Positions 56,899 to 64,000 of a DNA stretch of 64,000 bases are shown here, piece after piece. The stretch is from Proteles cristata cristata. Its lineage: Eukaryota > Chordata > Mammalia > Carnivora > Hyaenidae. The notes below the pieces were generated by a model. That model did no database searches. It was not told the origin of the DNA and saw only the letters and a list, made by a program, of their open reading frames with translations. The stretch covers positions 310,001 to 374,000 of the forward strand of contig JAESUZ010002878.1 of the NCBI GenBank assembly GCA_017311185.1, in the 5' to 3' direction. The first letter of the stretch is position 1, and each line of letters opens with the position of its first letter. The position numbers and the translations under genes are program-made.

Positions 56899-58499
56899 TT
56901 TCACATATGTGAGATTTTTATGCTAGAATTAATAGAATTCATTTCCAGATAAATTTACAAGGGTTACTCCACCATGTTTGCAAGCAATGTAGCCACACTC
57001 TTCCCTTAAGTGTAAGAACACAGTTAGTGTCCAGATGTCTTTGAACAAGCTGAGGGACTCTCATGTGCAAGACTAAGACTCCACCCCAGGCAAAACGTGC
57101 TTCCCTTAGTCGCAGGCTTTGCTTCCATATCCACTCACTAAGAAGCTGGAAGAACTAGTGCTTCCTCAGTACCTGTTCTGTGCAAACTGTCACATTCTTG
57201 CACAAGTTTGCTGTCTTTGGGCAAACAGGGTTCAAGACCATGAGGCTATACCTCAACTAAAGCACAGCACTCAACTTCTCAAACATTCAGAAAATCCCTG
57301 AGTAATCACATTTTAAACCATTTGTTATTATAATTTTTTAAAAATCTTGACTTTATTCATGATTCGGCTCAGATCATGATTAAACAAGATGACTTCAATT
57401 GATAAATGATAACAGTAATGATAACAGCCAAACTCCTCCCCCAACTCTTAAACTAAAATTAGATAGCAATAGAGTTGCAGAAAAAGGTCATGGTTGAGAA
57501 AGAAGGTGACTTCAGTACCCCCTTCACTCCCCTCAATTTTCCCAAGACAAATTATGACAGCAAAGCTCTATTTCTCCTAAAATGATCCCAATTATATGGC
57601 TCATTAAGAGAGGGGCATGTTGTCAGTATAAAGATTCTTTGCCTCACAGCAAGCTCCCAAATGTTTAACAGTGCCCTGCACATAATAGGCTTTTATTATA
57701 TATTTGCTGAATGGATGAATAAATGAACGAGTGTTTGTTGAGTAAAATCTGCTTTAGTGTCAGGAAGTAGAAAGGGATGGCATCCACATTTTTAAAATTT
57801 AGAGGAATTCCTTTGTGATATAACACAGATCAAACTGAAAAGAATAAAGAACAGACTTGAATGATGCCTTTCTTTTGTGAATTAAGAATCTGACCAGGTA
57901 GTAAATGAAAGAAAGCTGGACAGGGTCCACTCATGCTCCAAGCAGATTAAAAGTAAATGTAGGGTAAATGAGGGTAGTACCTAGAGTTCACCAGTGATTC
58001 TAAGGCCAACCACAATGTAGGCAAAATTCAGTTCAGAATGGTACCCTGCATTCCTGCTGTGCCCTAACAGTGGGGCCCTTGGAGCACAATCCATCATGGC
58101 CTTCCTGCCTCTCCCTCATACTGACCACGCAGGCAGTGTTTGTGGTCTTTTCTTCAGTGACCTGGAGAAAGCTCTGGTATGGCATTGAAACTTCTTTCCT
58201 CAACTGTCTCCAAATCCAGACTTGATTTTTCCCCAGCTTCACCAGCTAAGGCTGTGCAATATGTGCATTAGCAAAATTAAAGCAGACTAAAAATGAGTAT
58301 TCACCTTCTTTTTCTCATATTGTCCTTAGCTATTTCAGCAGGGATTTGGTTTTTTTTTTTGTTTTTTTTTTGTCCTATAATCTCTGAAGCATGCCACCAT
58401 AGCATCCTGCTCCACTGTGAACAAATTAAAAATATTCTTAGATAATCAAAAGACACTGGAGTGAAATAAAGGCAACCACTGACAAATTACTGCCCATAT
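56899..58499. other. Unannotated sequence; short hints of a SINE and a MIR/L2 tail
   Basis: 'gattcggctcagatcatgat' at about 57361-57380 may be a SINEC scrap. 'acagtgccctgcacataata' with 'gctgaatggatgaataaatg' at 57670-57726 looks like a MIR or L2 3' tail. Nothing else was recognised. Confidence 0.4.
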
Positions 58500-58588
58500 G
58501 GGCCTCAATGTGTCCCCCCTCAGGGTTCATGTTGAAGTCTGAATCCCAAGTACCTTAGGATAAAACTGTATCAGGAGACAGAGCCTTT
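58500..58588 (+). repeat. MaLR-type (MST/MLT1-like) LTR fragment
   Basis: 'aatgtgtcccccctcagggt', 'tcatgttgaagtctgaatcc' and 'aaaactgtatcaggagacag' match the opening portion of MaLR LTRs as I know them ('tgtcccccaaaattcatgtgttgaa...'). The remainder is missing: the L1 3' end begins right after. Confidence 0.6.
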
Positions 58589-58612
58589 ATTTTTTTTTCT
58601 TTTATAGTTTAA

Positions 58613-58806
58613 TATCAAGCTGGTTTCTATATAACAACCAGTGCTCATCCCAACAAGTGCCCTCCTCCATGCCCATCACTCCCCTTCCCCTCTCCCCTAC
58701 CCCCATCAGCCCTCAGTTTGTTCTCAGCGTTCAAGAGTCTCTCATGGTTTGCGTCCCTCCTTCTCCCCAACTATTTTTTCCCCTTCTCCTCCCCCATGGT
58801 CCTCTG
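58613..58806 (-). other. L1 3' UTR with G-rich polypurine tract
   Basis: Minus-strand sequence downstream of the expected ORF2 stop. The minus strand of 58678-58705 is G-rich purine with several G3-G5 runs, the conserved G-quadruplex-prone element of mammalian L1 3' UTRs. A second purine block lies at about 58774-58798. Confidence 0.8.
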
Positions 58807-61800
58807 TTAAATTTCTCCTGTTCCACTTATAAGTGAAAACATATGGTATCTGTCCTTTTCTGCCTGACTTATTTTGCTCAGCATAACACTTGGAGTTCCA
58901 TCCACAATGCTAAAAATGGCCAGATTTCCTTCTTTCTCATTGCCATGTAGTATTTCATTGTATAGTTAAACCACATATTCTTGTTCCATTCGTCAGTTGA
59001 TGGACACTTAGACTCTTTCCATGATTTAGCTATTGTTGAAAGTGCTGCTATGAACATTGGGGTACATGTGCCCCTATGCATCAGCACTCCTGTATCCCTT
59101 GGGTACATTCCTAGCAGTGCTATTGCTGGGTCATAGGGGAGTTCTATTGTTATTTTCCTGAGGAACCTCCACACTGTTTTCCAGAGGGGCTGTACCAGTT
59201 TACATTCCCACCAACAGTGTAGGAGGGTGCCCTTTCTCCACATCCTCGCCAGCCTCTAGAGTCTCCTGATTTGCTCATTTTAGCCACTCTGACTGGCGTG
59301 AGGTGGTATCTCAGTGTGGTTTTGATTTGTATTTCCCTGATGAGAAGGGACGCTAACCATCGTTTCCTGGGTCTGTTGGCCATCTGGATGTCCTTTTGGG
59401 GAAGGATCTGTTTGTGTCTTCTGCCCATTTCTTCCCTGGATTATTTGGTTTTTGGGTGTGGAGTTTGGTGAGCTCCTTATAGATTTTGGACACTAGCCCT
59501 TTATCTGATGTGTCATTTGCAACTATCTTTTCTCTTTCTGTTGGTTGCCTATTAGTTTTATGGATTGTTTCCTTTGCTGTGCAGAAGCTTTTAATCTTGA
59601 TGAGGTCCCAATAGTTCATTTTTGCTCTTGAGTCCCTTGCTTTTGGGGATGTGTCAAGTAAGAAGTTGCTGCGGTTGAGGTCAAGGAGGTGGTTTTCTGC
59701 TTTCTTCTCTAGGGTTTTGATGGTTTCCTGTCTCACATTCAGGTCCTTTATTGATTTTGAGGTTATTTTTGTATGTGGTTTGAGAAAATGATCTAGTTTC
59801 ATTCTTCTGCATGTTGCTGTCCAGTTCTGCCAGCACCATCTGTTAAAGAGGCTGTCTTTTTTCCCTTGGTTACTCTTTCCTGCTTTGTCAAAGATTAGTT
59901 GGCCATAGGTTTGTGGGTCCAGTTCTGAGTTCTGTATTCTATTCTGTTGGTCTATGTGTCTGTTTTTGTGCCAATACCATACTGTCTTGATGATGACAGC
60001 TTTGTAGTAGAGGCTAAAGACTGGGATGGTGATGCCTCCCGCTTTGGTTTTCTTCTTCAATGTTACTTTGGCTATTTGGGATCTTTTGTGGTTCCATACA
60101 AATTTTTGGATAGTTTGTTCTAGTTTTGAGAAGAATTCTGGGGCACTTTTTATTGGAATTGCATTAATTGTGTAGATTGCTTTGGGTAGTAATGACATTT
60201 TAACAATACATATTCTTCTGATCCATGAGCATGGAATGTTTTTCCCTTTCTTTGTGTCTTCTTCAATTTCCTTCTTAAATTTCCTATAGGTTTTTTTTTC
60301 ATCATATAGATCTTTTATATCTTTGCTTAGGTTTATTCCTAGGTATTCTATGGTTTTTTGTGCAATTGTGAATGGGACCTGTTTCTTGATTTCTTTTTCT
60401 GTTGCTTCATTATTGGTGTATAAAAATGTAACTGATGTCTGTACATTGATTTTGTACCCTACGACTTTGCTGAATTCATGGATCAGTTCTATGAACTGCT
60501 GGTGTCTGTTGGATTTTCCATGTAGAGTATCATATCATCTGGAAAAAGTCAAAGTTTCACTTCTTCTTTTCCAATTCTGATGTCTTTTATTTCCTTTTGT
60601 TGTCTAATGGCTGATGCTAAGACTTCCATCACTATGTTAAACAACAGTGGTGAGAGTGGACATCCCTGTCGTGTTCCTGATCTCAGGGGGAAAGCTCTCA
60701 GTTTTTCCCCATTGAAGATTATGTTAGCTGAGGGCTTCTCATAGATGGCTTTTATGGTGTTTAAGTAAGTTCCTTCTATACCAACTTTCTTGAGGGTCTT
60801 TATTAAGAAAGGATGCTGTATTTTGTCAAATGCTTTTTCTGCATCTATCGACAGGATCATATGGTTCTTATCTTTTCTTTTGTTAATGTGATGTATCACA
60901 TTGATTGATTTGCAAATATTGAACCAGCCCTGTAACCCAGGAGTGAATCCCACTTGATCATGGTGGATAATTCTTTTTATATGCTGTTGAATTCAGTTTG
61001 CAAGAATCTTATTGAGGATTTTTGCATCCGTATTCATCAAGAATATTGGCCTGTAGTTCTGGTTTTTTTCTGGATCTCTCTCTGGTTTGGGTATCAAAGT
61101 GATGCTGGCTTCGTAGAATGAGTCAGGGAGTTTTCCTTCCATTTCTATGTTTTTTGGAATACCTTGAGAAGAATGGGTATTAACTCTGTTTTAAATGTCT
61201 GGTAGAATTCCCCAGGGAAGCCATCTTGTCCATGGCTCTTATTTGTTGGGAGATTTTTGATAACTGATTCAATTTCTTCACTAGTGATAGGCCTGTTCAG
61301 ATTTTCTATCTCTTCCCATTTGGATTTTGGAAGTGTGTGTGTGTTTAGGAATTTGTCCATTTCTTCGTTGTCTAGTTTGTTGAAATATAATTTTTCACAA
61401 TATTCCCTGATAATTGCTTATATTTATGAGGAATTAGACATAGTAAATCCATTTTCATTCATGATTATATCTATTTGGGTGCTCTCTCTTTTCTTTTTGA
61501 GAAGCCTGGCTAGAGGTTTATCAATTTTGTTTATTTTTTCAAAAAACCAACTCTTGATTTCATTGATTTGTTCAACTGTTTTCTTGGATTCTACATTGTT
61601 TATTTCTGCCCTGATCTTTATTATTTCTCTTCTCCTGGATTTGGGATTCTCTTGCTGCTCTGCTTCTAGTTCCTTCAGGTGCACTGTTAGATTTTGTATT
61701 TGCACTTTTTCTAGTTTCTGGAAATAGGCCTGGATTGCAATGTACTTTCCTCTTAGGACTGCCTTTGTTGCATCGCAAAGAGTTTGGATTGTTGTAGTTT

Positions 61801-62634
61801 CACTTTCATTTGTTTCCGTATATTTTTTAATTTCTTCTCTAATTGCCTGGTTGGCCCATTCATTCCCTAGTAGGGTGTTATTTAACCTCCATGTTTTTGG
61901 AGGTTTTCCAGACTTTTTCCTGTGATTAATTTCAAGTCTCATAGCATTGTGATCTGAAAGTGTGCATGGTATGATCTCAATTCTTTTATATATATTGAGG
62001 GCTGCTTTATGTCCCAGTATGTGATCTATCTTGTAGAATATGCCATGTGCACTTGAGAAGAAAGTGAATTCCATAGCCTCACGATGTAGAGTTCTAAATA
62101 TATCCATCAAATCCATCTGTTGCAATGTGTCCTCAGGTCCATTGTGTCTTTAGTGATTTTCTGTCTAGTTGATCTGCCCATTGCTGTAAGCAGAGTATTA
62201 AAGTCCCCTACTATTAGCACATTCTTATCCATATGATTGTTTCTATTTGTGATTAATCGTTTCATGTATTTTGGTGATTCTGAATTTGGTGCATAGACAT
62301 TTATAATTGTTAGCTCCTCCTGATGGATAGACCCTGTAATTATTATATAATGCCCTTCTTGGTCCCTTGTTACTGCCTTTACTGTAAAGTCCTGTTTGTC
62401 CAATATAAGTATGGCTACTCCAGCTTTCTTTTGATTTCCAGTAGCATGATATATATTTCTCTATCCCCTTACTTTCAATCTGAAGATGTTCTCAAGTCTA
62501 AAATGAGTCTCCTATAGACAACAAATAGATGGATTTTGTCTTTTTATCTGTTCTGATACCCTATGTCTTTTGATTGGAGCATTTAGTCCATTTACATTCA
62601 GTGTTGTTATTGAAGAATATGGGTTTAGAGTCAT
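58807..62634 (-). pseudogene. L1 ORF2 (endonuclease-reverse transcriptase), decayed
   Basis: The expected ATG is at 62632-62634 (protein start MTLNPYSSITTLNVNG) and the expected stop at 58807-58809. That is a footprint of 3,828 nt (about 1,275 codons), the full length for this protein. Endonuclease: the LNVNGLNAPIKRHR start, GDFNT and SDHNAMRLEIN motifs are present. Reverse transcriptase: [36 protein letters not shown] and [15 protein letters not shown] are present. C-terminal domain: LPKAIYTINAIPIKSAPEFF and [17 protein letters not shown] are present. Lesions: TAG at 62512-62514 just after SICCL (normally followed by QETH); TGA at 60993-60995; TGA at 60549-60551; F-P-D-D in place of F-A-D-D at 60534-60545; and at least four frame changes (surviving frames 62107-62634, 61145-62125, 60549-60953, 59353-60198, then 59150-59428/58878-59243). 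In life this protein nicks target DNA and copies L1 RNA. Confidence 0.95.
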
Positions 62635-62852
62635 TGTGTTCTCTGTAGGATTCATGCTTGTCGTGGTGTCTCTGGTACCTTGTGTTCGTTGTATCATTTC
62701 CCTCACAGAGCCCCGCTTAGGATTTCTTGTAGCGCTGGTTTATTGGTGATGAATTTTTTCAAATTTTGTTTATTTGGAAAACCTTTATCTCTCCTTCTAT
62801 TCTGAATGACAGGCTTGCTGGATAGAGGATTCTTGGCTGCATTTTTTTCTGT
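62635..62852 (-). other. L1 inter-ORF region
   Basis: About 218 bp between the ORF1 stop and the ORF2 start. The frame that opens at 62706 runs into the ORF2 frame, but the family's usual start fits the internal Met at 62634 better. Confidence 0.7.
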
Positions 62853-63540
62853 TCATCCCTTGAAGATTTCCTGCCATTCCTTTCTGGCCTGCCAAGTTTC
62901 AGTAGATAGGTCTGTCACCACTCTGATAGGTTTCCCTTTGTATGTTAGGGTCCTTTCATTCCTGGCTGCTTTCAGAATTCTCTCTTTGTCCTTATATTTT
63001 GCCAGTTTCCCTATGATATGTCCTGCAGAAGAACGATTCAAGTTATGTCTGAGGGGAGTTCCCTGTACCTCTTGGATTTCAATGCCTGTTTCCTTCTCCA
63101 CATTGGGAAAGTTCTCAGCTATAATTTCTTCAGGTGTCCCTTCAGCCTCTTTCTCTCTCTTCTTCTGGAATTCCCATGATAAGGATATTGCTATATTTGA
63201 TTCTATCACTCAGTTCTCAATTTCTCCTTTCATGCTCCTGGATCAGTTTATCTCACTTTTTCTCAGCTTTCTCTTTTTCTATAGTTGTTTCTTCTAATTC
63301 ACCTATTCTCTCTGCCTCTTCTATCTGTGCAGTGGCCACCTCCATTTTATTATGCACCTCATTCATAGTATTTTTTAATTCATCACAGCTATTTTTAAGG
63401 TCCATAATCTTTGTAGCAATAGCTTCTTTGTTGTCTTCAATGCCTTTTTCAAGCTCAGAGATTGATTTTATGACTCTTGTTCTAAATTCTTGATCAGTTG
63501 TATTTCTTCCTGGAATTTCTTTAGAGGAGAATTCTTCCAT
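62853..63540 (-). pseudogene. L1 ORF1 (RNA-binding chaperone), decayed
   Basis: N-terminal part, 63253-63540: MEEFSSKEIPGRNTTDQEF followed by a Lys/Glu-rich heptad-like coiled coil (SELEKGIEDNKEA, DELKNTMNEVHNKM) ending at a stop. C-terminal part, 62853-63209, in another frame: GTPEEIIAENFPNVEKETG (RRM region) and DKERILKAARNERTLTYKG then ETWQARKEWQEIFKG (C-terminal domain). The two parts are separated by a stop and a frameshift. ORF1p forms trimers and coats L1 RNA. At about 229 codons the preserved span is shorter than the usual 300 or more, so N-terminal sequence may be missing. Confidence 0.92.
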
Positions 63541-63888
63541 TGTGTGCTCTGCACCTGCGAGTTCTGCTATGATAAAGGAGGCTCATTGACTGTCCATGGC
63601 CTTTCTGTTCAGGAAGTGCATTGTTTTTTTAATGGTGTTCCTTGGTCTCTCTTGTTGTGCCTTTGGTTATTTTATTTCCATACTCATAGTGATATTTGGG
63701 ACTCTCCATCAGGCGTACTTTGGCTTATGTCTTGAAGTAGCCCTATGAGGGTGTCTTCTTAGTGGACTGTGTCTCTTTTCCTCCCAGACTCTTGTGGTTC
63801 GGTGTCCTATGGCTTCAGCCCTTCTTTGAGAGATGCAAGCAGGTGAAAAGTACGGAGCTCCTTGCTTCTCTGCCATCTTGCCCCATCT
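63541..63888 (-). promoter_or_regulatory. L1 5' leader / internal promoter remnant
   Basis: About 350 bp upstream of ORF1 on the minus strand. The 5' edge carries 'gcaagatggcagagaagcaa', matching the conserved L1 start that holds a YY1-binding core in primates (CAAGATGGC). A 67-codon frame (63709-63912) spans it and is not thought to be coding. The leader is short, which suggests internal loss. Confidence 0.6.
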
Positions 63889-64000
63889 GGAGTCCAACCA
63901 ATCACAATTCATGGACCTGTTTTGGATCCTGATTCAAGCATTCAGACTTCTATTCCTGAGGAGTTTGGGGTAAACTACCCTCCCAAACTTTCTTGTTCAC
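63889..64000. repeat. Flank of the L1; possible old repeat
   Basis: 'ttcatggacctgttttggat' then 'cctgattcaagca' (63911-63943) resembles a recurrent phrase in old mammalian repeats. It is unlike the MaLR fragment on the other side of the L1. The window ends here. Confidence 0.35.

Larger units (their letters stand above)
58589..63888 (-). mobile_element. Near-complete carnivore-type L1, inactivated, minus strand
   Basis: From high to low coordinates: a 5' end beginning near 63888 with 'ggggcaagatggcagagaag' (YY1-like core caagatggc, as at L1 5' ends), a short 5' leader, ORF1, an inter-ORF gap of about 220 bp, ORF2, a G-rich purine 3' UTR and an A-rich end near 58589-58612. Total length is about 5.3 kb, somewhat short for a mammalian L1 (about 6 kb), mostly at the 5' side. 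Both ORFs carry stops or frameshifts, so it cannot mobilise itself. No target-site duplication was found between the two ends. Confidence 0.93.

Noticed and set aside
61257..63735. Several long plus-strand frames (61257-61727, 62806-63297, 63134-63493, 63490-63735)
   Set aside because: They are antisense to L1 ORF1/ORF2 and arise from the A-rich L1 sense strand.
1..64000. CRISPR arrays, operons, bacterial promoters, phage or plasmid systems
   Set aside because: No regularly spaced direct repeats and no prokaryotic gene layout. SINE, L1 and MIR content shows mammalian nuclear DNA.
1..64000. Nuclear mitochondrial insert or endogenous retrovirus with coding regions
   Set aside because: No mitochondrial gene stretch and no gag/pol/env-like frame was seen. 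The only LTR-like piece is the short MaLR fragment at 58500-58588.

Overview
This window looks like a stretch of carnivoran, most probably felid (cat family), nuclear genome with no protein-coding gene. The diagnosis rests on at least 23 copies of the tRNA-derived carnivore SINE (SINEC/CanSINE). Nine of them are the young type with the head 'gcgcctgggtggcttagtcgg' region, a CT-rich stretch and the tail 'ctagaaataaataaaacatt', which I associate with cats. There are also a 5.3-kb carnivore-type L1, a HAL1 copy and several worn MIR, L2-type and other old eutherian repeats. The DNA is AT-rich, dense in microsatellites, and has no open reading frame that behaves like a gene outside the L1. Subfamily names are from memory and were not checked against a repeat library.

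Layout. 0-6 kb: old repeats, AT and CA microsatellites, and five SINEs, one of which splits an old L2-type element. 6-20 kb: AT-rich DNA with few elements, including two oppositely oriented copies of one old repeat (7.5-8.0 and 14.4-14.9 kb). 20-30 kb: SINEs, two further old repeats, then a run of LINE debris: HAL1 (25.9-27.3 kb), an L1 3' end (27.3-27.7 kb) and an old L1 ORF2 segment (28.0-28.9 kb). 30-42 kb: mostly anonymous AT-rich DNA with scattered MIRs and a SINE carrying a long CT/CA tail. 42.7-44.7 kb: two diverged direct copies of an unidentified ~200-bp segment with a local tandem duplication and a very fresh SINE between them. 46.3-47.1 kb: a MIR followed by a GC-richer anonymous block. 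49-57 kb: a SINE cluster with one SINE nested in the tail of another. 58.5-63.9 kb: an L1 on the minus strand that is nearly complete in layout (5' end, ORF1, ORF2, 3' UTR) but dead from stops, frameshifts and an altered RT active site.

How the parts relate: the SINEs have A-rich tails and 10-20 bp target-site duplications, as expected if L1-encoded protein inserted them. The L1 here could not do so now. No previously undescribed system was found. The items most worth following up are a SINE insertion that appears to carry a 26-nt 3' transduction, the unidentified duplicated segment at 42.7/44.5 kb, and the structured or tandemly duplicated simple repeats.
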